Shown here: one piece after another, positions 8,970 through 17,140 of the stretch
Position numbering within the stretch: position 1 is the stretch's first letter
How the letters are laid out: the number at the start of each line of letters is the position of its first letter
Assembly (NCBI GenBank): GCA_937867645.1
Contig: CALMKE010000027.1
Coordinates: 1 to 45,540, forward strand
Length of the DNA stretch: 45,540 bases
Source of the DNA: an uncultured Gemmatimonadota bacterium
GTDB taxonomy: Bacteria; Gemmatimonadota; Gemmatimonadetes; Gemmatimonadales; Gemmatimonadaceae
Direction: 5' to 3'
Position numbers and translations under genes: made by a program
The notes under the pieces: model-generated
Told to the model about the DNA's origin: nothing
Seen by the model: the letters and a program-made list of their open reading frames with translations, nothing else
Database searches by the model: none

Positions 8970-10286
8970 TCAGCCATCCGGCGCGGCGGTGATTCTCCAG
9001 ATGACGTTGCCGACGTCGTCGGCTACGAGGAGCGCGCCTCTGGCGTCGATGGCCACGCCCACCGGCCGGCCCATCGCGTTACCCGCGGGATCCACGAAGC
9101 CGGTGAGCACGTCGATCGGCATTCCATCCGGCCGGCCGCTGCTGAACGGAACGAAGATGACCTTGTAGCCGCTGCGCGGCGCGCGGTTCCACGAGCCGTG
9201 CTGGCCCACGAACATCCCGTTCACGAACGGGGCGGGCAGCCGCGCGCCGCGCGAGCTGGCAAGGCCGAGCGAGGCTGTGTGCGGACCCAGCGCGTAGTCC
9301 GGCTTGATCGCGATCGCCACGAGATCGGGACGCGGAGGCTTCGCGCGCGAATCCACGTGCTGCCCGAAATAGCTGTAAGGCCAGCCGTAGAATCCGCCGT
9401 CGCGAACCGCGGTCATGTAATCGGGAACGAGATCGCTGCCGAGCTCGTCGCGCTCGTTCACGGCGACCCACAGCTCCCCGGTGGTCGGCTCCCACGCCAT
9501 TCCGACAGGATTGCGGAGCCCGCTGGCGAAGACGCGATGCGTGCCGCGCGCGAGGTCCACCTCCCAGATCGCCGCCCGCCCTTCTTCGTTCTGCATTCCG
9601 TTCTCGGCGATGTTACTGTTGGAGCCGATCGCCACGTACAGCTTCGATCCATCGGGACTGGCAATGATGTTCCGCGTCCAGTGGCGGTTGATGGGACCCG
9701 CGGGAAGATCCACCACCATGGTCGGCGGCTCGGCGATGCGGATCGCGCCGTCGGCGTATGGAAAGCGCACGACGGCGTCGCTGGTTGCCACGTAGAAAGC
9801 GTCACCCACGAGCGCCATCCCGAATGGCGCGTTCAGTCGCTCGAGAAAAATCGAGCGCACGTCGGCGACACCGTCGTCGTCGGTGTCACGCAGCAGCGTG
9901 ATGCGGTTCGCGCTCGGAACGGCGCCGCCGGCCCGCTTCTGAAACAGCTTGAAGAAGAATCCCTTGATCCCGCGGTTGTCCTTCGGACGAGGCGGCGAGT
10001 TCGTTTCGGCGACGAGCACGTCGCCGTTGGGAAGCACGTACAGCCAGCGCGGGTGATCGAGTCCGCGCGCGAACGCGGCGACTCGGGTTCCCTCCGCGGG
10101 TTCCGGCCTGGCGTCCCCCCGCCACCCCTTCGCCGTCACCACGTTGACCAACGGGATGAGGGAAGTCTCCGGGGGCGGGAGAACAGGATTGGGGCCGGTG
10201 CCGGCGGAGACGGGAAGCCGCGCCGGCGAGGCACAGCCAAGCATGGCTGCGGCCACCAGCGCCCCGCCCCGCCCGCGAATCGTCAC
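8970..10286 (-). CDS. PQQ-type sorbosone/glucose dehydrogenase-like lipoprotein
   Basis: A 438-residue exported protein of the L-sorbosone / soluble glucose dehydrogenase beta-propeller family. Visible family blocks are [63 protein letters not shown] and [18 protein letters not shown]. The GTG start at 10286 gives a short signal peptide with a lipobox-like MLGC and overlaps the stop of the upstream cytochrome gene as GTGA; the frame stays open far upstream but only as a shadow of that gene. The overlap suggests one transcript, with the cytochrome as likely electron acceptor. Cofactor (PQQ) and substrate are inferred from the family, not shown. Confidence 0.85.
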   Translation of the reverse strand: MTIRGRGGALVAAAMLGCASPARLPVSAGTGPNPVLPPPETSLIPLVNVVTAKGWRGDARPEPAEGTRVAAFARGLDHPRWLYVLPNGDVLVAETNSPPRPKDNRGIKGFFFKLFQKRAGGAVPSANRITLLRDTDDDGVADVRSIFLERLNAPFGMALVGDAFYVATSDAVVRFPYADGAIRIAEPPTMVVDLPAGPINRHWTRNIIASPDGSKLYVAIGSNSNIAENGMQNEEGRAAIWEVDLARGTHRVFASGLRNPVGMAWEPTTGELWVAVNERDELGSDLVPDYMTAVRDGGFYGWPYSYFGQHVDSRAKPPRPDLVAIAIKPDYALGPHTASLGLASSRGARLPAPFVNGMFVGQHGSWNRAPRSGYKVIFVPFSSGRPDGMPIDVLTGFVDPAGNAMGRPVGVAIDARGALLVADDVGNVIWRITAAPDG

Positions 10287-11530
10287 AGCGACTTCAGGTA
10301 TTGCACCAGATCCTGTTGCTGTGCCGCGCTCAACCGGAGATTCCGGACTCTGTTGTAGTGCGCGACTACGGCGTCGAGTGTCGCGGCGCTTCCGTCGTGG
10401 AAGTACGGCGGGTGCTGCCAGAGTCCCCGCAGCGGCGTGGTGCGGTACCGCTTGTTGGCTGTACGCATCGCGTACGCCGCGTTCATTCCAGTCTCCGACG
10501 GATCGTGCAGCACGCCGGAGTTGTTGTCGGTCCCCGTTCCGCCGATGTGACACGACGCGCACCTGGCGTTGAAGACCAGACGCCCCCGCGCGGCCGCCGC
10601 GGCATCGAAGCTTCCCGCGGGCGGCGGTGGCGGCTGCAGGCTGTGCTGGTATGCGCGCAGCGCCGCGAGCCGGGGGGCCACCAGGTCAGGCGACTGCCGT
10701 ATATGTATTCCGAGCCGTGGATCGGAGAAATTTCCCTGCCCGTGCATCTGCGTGATCGCGACGTACGCGTTCCAGTAAGAGATCGGACCTTCGGCGGTGA
10801 ACGTCTCGTTGCGTATAGCCGCGAGGCCGTACGCCGGCGGGAGCACCAACGGCGTGCTCTTGCCGTCGAAGTTGAAGCGCGGGTCATACTTCCCGGGGCC
10901 CCACGAGCCATACACTGCTTTCCGCGCGGGCGTAATCGCGGGAGACAGGGCGATGATCGCGCCGACGTTCAGGTCGACATTCGGCGCGCCGTCGATGCGG
11001 CGCCCGATGCCCCGCGCGAACGAATTATCCACCGTGGAGTGACAGAGCGCGCACGTGACGCCGAGGCGGACGAGCGTGTCGCGACCGCCGACCGTGCTCA
11101 CCGTCCCCTTGAGCCCTACGACGGCGTTCAGCTTCAGCAGCGTGACCGTCGTCGCAGGACTGGTCAGGTCCACCTGGCCGGCCTTGATCGCGGCCGCGAC
11201 GTCCGCCGGGATCGCTTCGGCATCCACCTTCAATCCGACTGACAGGGCAGTGTTGGGACTGACGGAGGTCTGTACTACTTCGTGCATCCGGGCCGTGTCG
11301 GTCCAGAACTTCTCGTCGTTGAAGGTCTCGAAGCGGAATACGCGCTGACCCTCCGCCAGAGTTTGCGGCGACATGTCGCCGGGCACGTCGAAGCCGGTCG
11401 GCGTGGAACCAGCGCCGGGCTGCCGCGCGACGCAGCCGCCGATCGCTCCGCCGATCGCCATCACCCCGAGCGTAACGGCGACGACAATGGTGCGGGTGTT
11501 CAAGCGCGTTTGGGGCAGTCCGGTACTCAT
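10283..11530 (-). CDS. Di-heme cytochrome c (peroxidase/MauG-like) lipoprotein
   Basis: A 415-residue periplasmic electron-transfer protein. The signal peptide ends in a lipobox, GAIGGC (Cys33). Two heme c motifs are seen: C160-ALCH164 and C324-ASCH328. The C-terminal segment ([32 protein letters not shown]) is typical of the di-heme cytochrome c peroxidase / MauG superfamily. ATG 11530 is the start. It is the first gene of a two-gene unit with the sorbosone dehydrogenase-like lipoprotein, whose GTG overlaps this stop. Peroxidase activity is possible, but a role as acceptor for the partner dehydrogenase fits the context equally well. Confidence 0.87.
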   Translation of the reverse strand: MSTGLPQTRLNTRTIVVAVTLGVMAIGGAIGGCVARQPGAGSTPTGFDVPGDMSPQTLAEGQRVFRFETFNDEKFWTDTARMHEVVQTSVSPNTALSVGLKVDAEAIPADVAAAIKAGQVDLTSPATTVTLLKLNAVVGLKGTVSTVGGRDTLVRLGVTCALCHSTVDNSFARGIGRRIDGAPNVDLNVGAIIALSPAITPARKAVYGSWGPGKYDPRFNFDGKSTPLVLPPAYGLAAIRNETFTAEGPISYWNAYVAITQMHGQGNFSDPRLGIHIRQSPDLVAPRLAALRAYQHSLQPPPPPAGSFDAAAAARGRLVFNARCASCHIGGTGTDNNSGVLHDPSETGMNAAYAMRTANKRYRTTPLRGLWQHPPYFHDGSAATLDAVVAHYNRVRNLRLSAAQQQDLVQYLKSL

Positions 11531-11790
11531 GTCAGCGCCTCCATGGGATCCCTCTGGTGTCCTGATTTCGCCGCAAAATCACGGCCCCCGGTTACGCGTG
11601 GCCGGCTGCTTCGTCAGCGTGGCTCGCGTCCTCGATTCAGCGCTGAACTGTACCCGAAAGCGGACGGCCCGCGCTTGCCGGCACGTGACCAGTTTGGACG
11701 TAAGTGACTGCCGGGCCTCATGTTCCGGGTTTCCCGCCGGCTGGTCTCTTCCCTGCCATTGGCTGGGCACAACCCAAGAGGAGTTCGGCA

Positions 11791-12522
11791 ATGTTTCTTC
11801 GAACGGCCGCGGCCATCGCGTTCGCGATCTGGCTGGTCAGGCCCGTTAGTGCTGAAGCACAATTCCGGCTGTCCGACATCACGGTGCGGGACGTCGCGAC
11901 CGTGGTGGACGTGGCGGTTCGAATTCACGAGCGCTCCGCGCGGAACAGGCGAGCTGCCGGCAGACCGCGCGCGGACACGCCGCGCCGGACCGGCGGGTCG
12001 TCGGGCGGCAGCGCGCGAGGCACCACGGTTTCACGCGGCGGCTCGTCCCGCGCGGGCGCGATGGTGGTGGCGAGAGGCGAGCAATATCTGGGCGTTCCCT
12101 ACAAGTGGGGCGGGTCCACGCCCTCGGGCTTCGACTGCTCCGGTTTCGTGCAGTACATCTACCGGGACCAGGGCGTGTCGCTGCCGCGCACTTCGCGGCA
12201 GATGGCGCACGCGGGCGCGGAAGTGCCGGCCGACGTGTCGTGGCTGCGCGAGGGCGATCTCATGCTGTTCGCCAGCAACGGATCGCGCATCGACCACGTC
12301 GCCATCTATGCCGGCAACAACCGGATCATTCACTCTTCGTCGAGTGGCAACGGCGTGCGGTACGACGACCTCGGCAGCAGGCGCGGCCGCTGGTACGCGA
12401 GCCACATGGTCGCGGCGCGGCGCGTGACCGATAACGGGCGCTCTCTGGTGAATTCCCTGGTCGCGGGCAGTATCCCGTTCGACTTCTTCGATCCGCCCGA
12501 CAAGGCGCCGGGGATCAGATAG
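11791..12522 (+). CDS. NlpC/P60 family cell-wall hydrolase
   Basis: A secreted 243-residue endopeptidase acting on peptidoglycan peptides. ATG 11791 is preceded by AAGAGGAG seven bases away and begins a signal peptide (about residues 1-26). A Ser/Gly/Arg-rich linker follows. The NlpC/P60 domain covers about residues 93-212, with catalytic Cys116 in FDCSGF, His169 in IDHVAIY, and a third polar residue near IIHSSS. GVPYKWGG just before the Cys is typical. The frame is open from 11704 but lacks a signal peptide there. It is divergent from the cytochrome operon; the 260-bp gap between them must hold both promoters, but none is convincing by eye. Confidence 0.92.
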   Translation: MFLRTAAAIAFAIWLVRPVSAEAQFRLSDITVRDVATVVDVAVRIHERSARNRRAAGRPRADTPRRTGGSSGGSARGTTVSRGGSSRAGAMVVARGEQYLGVPYKWGGSTPSGFDCSGFVQYIYRDQGVSLPRTSRQMAHAGAEVPADVSWLREGDLMLFASNGSRIDHVAIYAGNNRIIHSSSSGNGVRYDDLGSRRGRWYASHMVAARRVTDNGRSLVNSLVAGSIPFDFFDPPDKAPGIR

Positions 12523-12566
12523 GGCAGCCAGCAGCCAGCGGCTAGCGGCTGGCTGCCAGCAGCGGG
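12523..12566. repeat. Heptameric array, left arm of an inverted pair around the MATE gene
   Basis: Units GCAGCCA, GCAGCCA, GCGGCTA, GCGGCTG, GCTGCCA, GCAGCGG follow each other at exactly 7-bp steps. The array folds on itself (GGCAGCCAGC 12523-12532 with GCTGGCTGCC 12548-12557). Positions 12541-12560 match the reverse complement of 13999-14018 at 18 of 20 bases, so the MATE gene lies between inverted copies. Confidence 0.75.
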
Positions 12567-12575
12567 TTCTCGATT

Positions 12576-12631
12576 ATGGTTGGTGGTTCGTGCGGCGATG
12601 TGTGGAGGGCGTCGCATGAGCCACCAACCAT
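12576..12631 (+). promoter_or_regulatory. Long RNA hairpin in the MATE leader
   Basis: ATGGTTGGTGG (12576-12586) pairs perfectly with CCACCAACCAT (12621-12631). The next 10 positions also pair if G-U is allowed, giving a 21-bp stem with a 14-nt loop. A 14-codon reading frame starts at ATG 12616 inside the right arm and ends at TAG 12660, just past the MATE start. It may be a translational attenuator or only a palindromic repeat; no known riboswitch class was recognised. Confidence 0.5.
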
Positions 12632-12646
12632 CGTCCAGGTCCCGAA

Positions 12647-14017
12647 TTGCGCCCCAGTAGAAGTGAATATCGCGCGCTGATTTCGCTCGCCATGCCGATC
12701 GTCATCGTCCAGGTCGGACTGATGACGATGGGGGTGGTGGACGCGATCATGGTTGGGCGGTATTCGGCGGAGGCGCTGGCTGCCACCGCGATCGGAAACT
12801 TCTACTTCTTCGTGGTGGCGGTGTTCGGGATGGGTGTGCTGCTCGTGCTCGATCCGCTGATATCCCAAGCGGTCGGCGCGAGGGACGAGAACGCTGTCGC
12901 GCTCGCCGTGCAGCGCGGGGTGGCGCTCGCGCTTGCGCTCAGCGTCGTGCTGGGCTCGCTGCTGCTTCCCGCCGAACGCGTGCTCCGCTCCCTCCGGCAG
13001 CCGGCCGAGCTCGTGCCGCTGGCGGCGACGTACATCCTGATCTGCCTCGTCAGCTTTCTCCCCTTCAACCTGTTCATCGTGTTCCGGCAGGTGCTGCAGG
13101 CGCTGGGCATGACGCGCGCGATCGTGACGACGATCGTGCTGTGCAACCTCGCGAACGTCGGGCTCAACTGGCTGCTGATCTTCGGCAACCTGGGGATGCC
13201 GCGGCTCGGAGTGGCCGGCGCGGCCACGGCGACGGCCATCAGTCGCACGCTGCTGGTCGTGATCCTCGTAGCGCTGTCATGGAAGACTCTGCGCGGCTAT
13301 CTCAGGCCGCTGCGGCCCGAAGTGTTCCAGCTTCCACCACTGGCTCGCATGCTGCGACTCGGCGTTCCGATCGGGGCCCAGCAGGAGCTGGAGGTCGCCT
13401 ACTTCGGGGGGCTGATACTGCTGATGGGGTTGCTGGGGACGATCTCGGTCGCCGCGCACCAGGCGGCGATCAACCTGGCGTCGCTGACTTTCATGGTGCC
13501 GGTCGGAGTGGCGTCGGCGACCGCGGTGTTCGTCGGCCGCGCCGTGGGCTCGAGCGACGAGCCGGCGGTCCGGCGCTACGCGATCGCCGGGCTGGTGTGC
13601 GGAGTCGGCTTCATGTGCGCGTCGGCGCTCGCGTTTCTCCTTCTCCCGGTGGTGTTGGCCGGACTGTACTCGAGCGACGCCGAAGTCGTGGCGCTGGCGG
13701 CGGGGCTGATTCCGATCGCCGGCCTGTTCCAGGTGTTCGATGGAACGCAGGTCGTGTCCGCAGGGATTCTCCGCGGCATCGGCGACACGCGCTTCCCGAT
13801 GATCGCGGCCGCGCTGGGTTTCTGGCTGGTCGGATTGCCGCTCAGCGTGCTGCTGGGATTCAACGCCCGCCTCGGCGCGGAAGGACTGTGGTGGGGATCG
13901 CTCGTCGCGCTCATGGCCGTCGCGGCGCTGCTGCTCCATCGCGTGCGCATGCGGCTGCGCCGGAGCATGGAACGGGTGATCATAGACGACAGCGAGAAGC
14001 TGGCAGCCAGAGGCTAG
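12647..14017 (+). CDS. MATE family multidrug/cation exporter
   Basis: An inner-membrane antiporter of 456 residues with 12 predicted membrane helices in two MatE halves (about residues 10-170 and 235-400). Family blocks include PIVIVQVGLMTMGVVDAIMVGRYS at the N-terminus and GVPIGAQQELEVAYFGG in the second half. It probably expels cationic drugs or metabolites using an ion gradient; substrate unknown. TTG 12647 is the first start in frame, with AGGT about eight bases upstream. The overlapping short frame from ATG 12616 could instead mark a sequencing frameshift at the N-terminus. The last six codons and the TAG stop lie inside a heptameric repeat. The gene is enclosed by inverted copies of that repeat. 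Confidence 0.92.
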   Translation: MRPSRSEYRALISLAMPIVIVQVGLMTMGVVDAIMVGRYSAEALAATAIGNFYFFVVAVFGMGVLLVLDPLISQAVGARDENAVALAVQRGVALALALSVVLGSLLLPAERVLRSLRQPAELVPLAATYILICLVSFLPFNLFIVFRQVLQALGMTRAIVTTIVLCNLANVGLNWLLIFGNLGMPRLGVAGAATATAISRTLLVVILVALSWKTLRGYLRPLRPEVFQLPPLARMLRLGVPIGAQQELEVAYFGGLILLMGLLGTISVAAHQAAINLASLTFMVPVGVASATAVFVGRAVGSSDEPAVRRYAIAGLVCGVGFMCASALAFLLLPVVLAGLYSSDAEVVALAAGLIPIAGLFQVFDGTQVVSAGILRGIGDTRFPMIAAALGFWLVGLPLSVLLGFNARLGAEGLWWGSLVALMAVAALLLHRVRMRLRRSMERVIIDDSEKLAARG

Positions 14018-14028
14018 CAGCTATTCAT
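13999..14028. repeat. Heptameric array, right arm of the pair around the MATE gene
   Basis: Units GCTGGCA, GCCAGAG, GCTAGCA, GCTATTC. It contains both the MATE stop (TAG 14015-14017) and, on the minus strand, the stop of the lytic transglycosylase (TAG 14023-14021). It is the inverted counterpart of the array at 12541-12560. Confidence 0.7.
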
Positions 14029-14782
14029 TGAGCTCAGTGACCATCTGACTCGCGGCGGTGCGCGAGTAGCGCAGCACCTTGTTCGGGTACGTTTGGCAAT
14101 TGGGCGTGTTGGTGCCGCGCACGCACCCGTTGTAGCGGAGCAGCGCCTTCTCCACCGTCTTCGTCTTGCCCATGTACTCCGCGAGGATCGCGACGCCGTG
14201 GCAGATGTTCGCCTCGACGTTGTACAGGTCCGGCGAAGCACAGCCGTACTTGCCGCTGTGAAACGGCATGATCTGCATGAGCCCGCGCGCGCCGACACTG
14301 CTCCGCGCCTTCACGTCGAGTGTCGCATCCTCCGTCAGCAGCACGCCGATCAGGAGGGCAGGGTCGATGTCCTTCTTGCCACCCTCGATGACGAAGGCGC
14401 GGGCGATCCTGTCGGCGAGCAGCGTGTCTTTGGTGTGCAGCCGGAGGACGCGCGAGACCCGGCGAATTTCTTCCTCCTGCGTGCCTGGCTGCACTACGGC
14501 GACGGGCAGGCTCAGCAGCTCGCCGGGCCGGGCGAAGTGCAGCGGCTGCCGGCTGACGGCGAACACGGTGCCGGCGGCGAGCAGCGCACCGGCGCCCAGG
14601 ACCTGGCCGGCCACGCGGACGGCGCGGCGGCAGTACCAGCCCAGACACTCGCGCTGCGCGGGAGCTCCGGGCTTGTCCGTCTTCCGCGTGTGGGGCGCGA
14701 GGAATGCCGGCGGGGGAGCCGCCGCCTTACGCCTGTCCGGTAAGGAGTCGCCGCGCATGCCGGGGAGAGTCGCAGGGGCCAT
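14021..14782 (-). CDS. Membrane-anchored lytic transglycosylase (SLT domain)
   Basis: Cleaves peptidoglycan glycan strands, forming 1,6-anhydromuramyl ends. 253 residues: a basic, Pro-rich N-terminus (1-52), one membrane segment (about 53-77, VAGQVLGAGALLAAGTVFAV), a spacer, and an SLT domain at about 130-245. The catalytic Glu is in LLTEDATLD, where the usual Ser after Glu is Asp. The family block SVGARGLMQIMPFH and a C-terminal LLRYNGCVRG are present. An ATG at 14759 is an alternative start. It converges with the MATE gene; both stop codons fall in the same repeat array. The Asp variant next to the catalytic Glu is mildly odd, but the fold blocks are intact. Confidence 0.88.
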   Translation of the reverse strand: MAPATLPGMRGDSLPDRRKAAAPPPAFLAPHTRKTDKPGAPAQRECLGWYCRRAVRVAGQVLGAGALLAAGTVFAVSRQPLHFARPGELLSLPVAVVQPGTQEEEIRRVSRVLRLHTKDTLLADRIARAFVIEGGKKDIDPALLIGVLLTEDATLDVKARSSVGARGLMQIMPFHSGKYGCASPDLYNVEANICHGVAILAEYMGKTKTVEKALLRYNGCVRGTNTPNCQTYPNKVLRYSRTAASQMVTELNE

Positions 14783-14831
14783 GCCATCTACGTAACCCCA
14801 AGGATACCCTGCAGAGTGCCCCTCAAGCCCA

Positions 14832-14864
14832 TTGCGTATTCCTTCGCACTAAAACATTATTTAG
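14832..14864 (+). promoter_or_regulatory. Possible promoter and small dyad upstream of the multicopper oxidase
   Basis: An AT-rich island in GC-rich DNA. TTGCGT (14832-14837), 17 bp, then CATTAT (14855-14860) is a weak sigma-70-like promoter. CTAAA (14849-14853) and TTTAG (14860-14864) form a dyad overlapping the -10, a possible metal-repressor site. Tentative. Confidence 0.35.
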
Positions 14865-14883
14865 GATACACTAAAGCACAATC

Positions 14884-15960
14884 ATGTCCGATCGAAGCGG
14901 TTCCGTTCCGACAGACGAAGACCCGGAGCTTGCCGCTCAGATAATGAGCCGGCGGCAGGCCGTGAAGTGGGGGGCGCTGGGCACCGTCGGGCTGGCGGCG
15001 GCCGGGACCGCGTGCGTCCAGCGCGGGAGGCCGCCGGCTGCGGGCGACACGTTGAAAGGCGGGCTGGCCCCTGGGCATGGCTCCCACGACGACATGATGG
15101 CGGTTGGGGAGCTGCGACGGGGTTCGTTCGACCCGACGGCTTTCCTCACGCACTTCGACTACGGCCGGGTGTCAACCCTCCCGTCCGGACAGACTCTGCG
15201 CGAGTACGACATCGAAGCCACGGAGTTCGAGCTGGAGGTTGCTCCGGGCGTCTTTTTCCCGGCGTGGGGCTACAACGGCCAGGTCCCCGGGCCGACGATC
15301 CGCTGCACCGAGGGGGACCGCCTGCGGGTGCACTTCACCAATTCCGGGACGCACCCCCACACGATCCATTTTCACGGCTTTCACCCGGCGAACATGGACG
15401 GAGCGTTCGAGGTCGTGGCGCCCGGGGGGAGCTACACGTACGAGTTCGACGCTGCCCCCTTCGGGCTCCACCTGTACCACTGCCACACCGTTCCGCTCAA
15501 GCGACACATCCACAAGGGACTGTACGGCGCATTCATCATCGATCCCAAAGAGGGACGCCTGCCCGCGCGCGAGCTCGTGATGGTCATGAACGCGTTCGAC
15601 ACGAATTTCGACGGAGAGAACGAGATCTACGCCGTCAACTCCGTCGCGTTTCACTATCAGAAGCACCCAATCGAGCTGCGCCTGGGCGAGCCGGTGCGAG
15701 CCTACGTGGTGAATCTCACGGAGTTCGACCCGATCAACTCCTTTCACCTGCACGGCAATTTCTACCGGTTGTATCGCACCGGCACGAATCTCACCCAGCA
15801 CGAATTCACCGACAACGTGATGCTGTGCCAGGGCGAGCGGGCGATCCTCGAGTTCAGCTACAACCACGAGGGACCGTTTCTCTTCCACGCCCACCAGAGT
15901 GAGTTTGCCGAGCTTGGGTGGATGGCAATGTTCGTGGTGCGGGGCCCGGCCCTTGGCTGA
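14884..15960 (+). CDS. Two-domain multicopper oxidase, Tat-exported
   Basis: A 358-residue copper oxidase. The N-terminus carries a twin-arginine motif (SRRQAVK, residues 22-28) and a lipobox-like AGTAC (Cys44), so it should be exported folded and lipid-anchored. Copper ligands are complete for a trinuclear site: H162-x-H164, H199-C200-H201, H288-x-H290 and H335-x-H337. Type 1 copper fits C200 and H208 with Leu213 in the axial position (HxxxGL), as in high-potential laccases. Domain 2 has no type 1 Cys, so the type 1 centre is in domain 1 only. A metal- or phenol-oxidising role is plausible. The stop is overlapped by the probable ZIP start; the neighbours suggest metal homeostasis. Confidence 0.9.
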   Translation: MSDRSGSVPTDEDPELAAQIMSRRQAVKWGALGTVGLAAAGTACVQRGRPPAAGDTLKGGLAPGHGSHDDMMAVGELRRGSFDPTAFLTHFDYGRVSTLPSGQTLREYDIEATEFELEVAPGVFFPAWGYNGQVPGPTIRCTEGDRLRVHFTNSGTHPHTIHFHGFHPANMDGAFEVVAPGGSYTYEFDAAPFGLHLYHCHTVPLKRHIHKGLYGAFIIDPKEGRLPARELVMVMNAFDTNFDGENEIYAVNSVAFHYQKHPIELRLGEPVRAYVVNLTEFDPINSFHLHGNFYRLYRTGTNLTQHEFTDNVMLCQGERAILEFSYNHEGPFLFHAHQSEFAELGWMAMFVVRGPALG

Positions 15961-17140
15961 CGCCGCGGCAGTTTCCCGCCGGGGCCGCACGCGGATCTGG
16001 CTCGCGGCGCTGCTGCCGCTCGTGGCGCTGCTCGCTTTTCTCCTGCTGTTCCTCCGGTTTGGCCCCGCCGGGGTGTTCACCGCAGCATTTCCTCCGGTGG
16101 AGGAGCTGACGATCACGCGGGTGACGCTGCCCGACCGGGGCGTGCTTCGCGTGCACGTGGTGAACGGGGGACCGGCGCCGGTCACGGTCGCGCAGGTGCT
16201 GGTGAACGACGCGTCCTGGGTGCACACGATCGACGGCTCACGGACAATCGGCCGGCTGGGATCGCGCGAGATCACGATCCCGTATCCATGGGTGGAAGGC
16301 GAGCCGGTCGTCGTGCGGCTGGTGACGAGCATCGGGCTCACCTTCGACAAGGAGGTCGCGGTGGCGGTCCGCACGCCCGCTCCGGACGCGCGCTATGTCA
16401 CGACCTTCGCGCTGCTCGGGCTCTATGCCGGCGTGGTGCCCGTGTTCATCGGCCTGCTCTGGTTCCCGTTCCTGCGAAATCTCTCCCGCAGATGGATCGA
16501 GTTCCTGCTGAGCCTCACGGCCGGGTTGCTCCTGTTTCTGGGCGTGGACGCGCTCGCCGAGGCCGTCGAGCTTTCGGCGCTGGTTCCCACCGCGTTCCAG
16601 GGACTCAGCCTGGTTCTCCTGGGCCTCGTCGGTACGCCGCTCATGCTGGCCGCGGTCGGCCGCCGCCGAAGGGAGAGTGGGGCGGCCTCGCCGGTGTATG
16701 TCGCGCTGCTCGTCGCGTTCGCCATCGGACTGCACAACCTCGGCGAGGGGCTCGCGATCGGAGCCGCGTATGCCAGCGGCGAGATCGCGCTCGGCAGCTT
16801 TCTGGTGATCGGATTCCTGCTGCACAACACCACGGAAGGTCTCGCCATCCTTGCGCCGGTGGCGAAGAGCAGAGTCACGCTCGGTTTGCTCGTCCTGCTC
16901 GGCCTGCTCGCGGGCGCTCCCACGATAGTCGGAGCGTGGATCGGCGGATTCACCTACAGCCCGGGGTGGACCGCGCTGTTTTTCGCCATCGGAGCAGGCG
17001 CGATCGGGCAGGTATTGGTGGAGCTGGCGCGCCTGTTCCCCGGCGGCGAGAGGGGCAGCCTCGCCTCGCCCCTCAACGTCACGGGCTTGCTCGCCGGAAT
17101 GCTGATCATGTACCTCACCGGACTTCTGGTAACCGCCTGA
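15953..17140 (+). CDS. ZIP family metal transporter with N-terminal extracytoplasmic domain
   Basis: About 395 residues. One membrane helix (about residues 14-34) leads into a ~100-residue beta-rich domain, then the ZIP core of about seven helices. The two ZIP metal-site helices are clear: IGLHNLGEGLAIG and LLHNTTEGLAI. The family moves Zn2+, Fe2+ or Mn2+ into the cytoplasm, but some bacterial members work differently. TTG 15953 overlaps the end of the oxidase gene by 8 bases and is the most likely start; a GTG at 15899 would lie well inside that gene. The extra domain before the core is unusual for ZIP proteins. The downstream gene overlaps as TGATG. Confidence 0.85.
   Translation: MADAAAVSRRGRTRIWLAALLPLVALLAFLLLFLRFGPAGVFTAAFPPVEELTITRVTLPDRGVLRVHVVNGGPAPVTVAQVLVNDASWVHTIDGSRTIGRLGSREITIPYPWVEGEPVVVRLVTSIGLTFDKEVAVAVRTPAPDARYVTTFALLGLYAGVVPVFIGLLWFPFLRNLSRRWIEFLLSLTAGLLLFLGVDALAEAVELSALVPTAFQGLSLVLLGLVGTPLMLAAVGRRRRESGAASPVYVALLVAFAIGLHNLGEGLAIGAAYASGEIALGSFLVIGFLLHNTTEGLAILAPVAKSRVTLGLLVLLGLLAGAPTIVGAWIGGFTYSPGWTALFFAIGAGAIGQVLVELARLFPGGERGSLASPLNVTGLLAGMLIMYLTGLLVTA

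Noticed and set aside
12576-12631. Guanidine or other known riboswitch upstream of the MATE gene
   Set aside because: Single long hairpin without the conserved loops of any class I know; kept only as an unassigned hairpin.
16288-17139. Upstream part of a 545-codon plus frame
   Set aside because: Only the section from 17140 (outer-membrane protein) has a signal peptide and strand pattern; the earlier part is a shadow of the ZIP gene.
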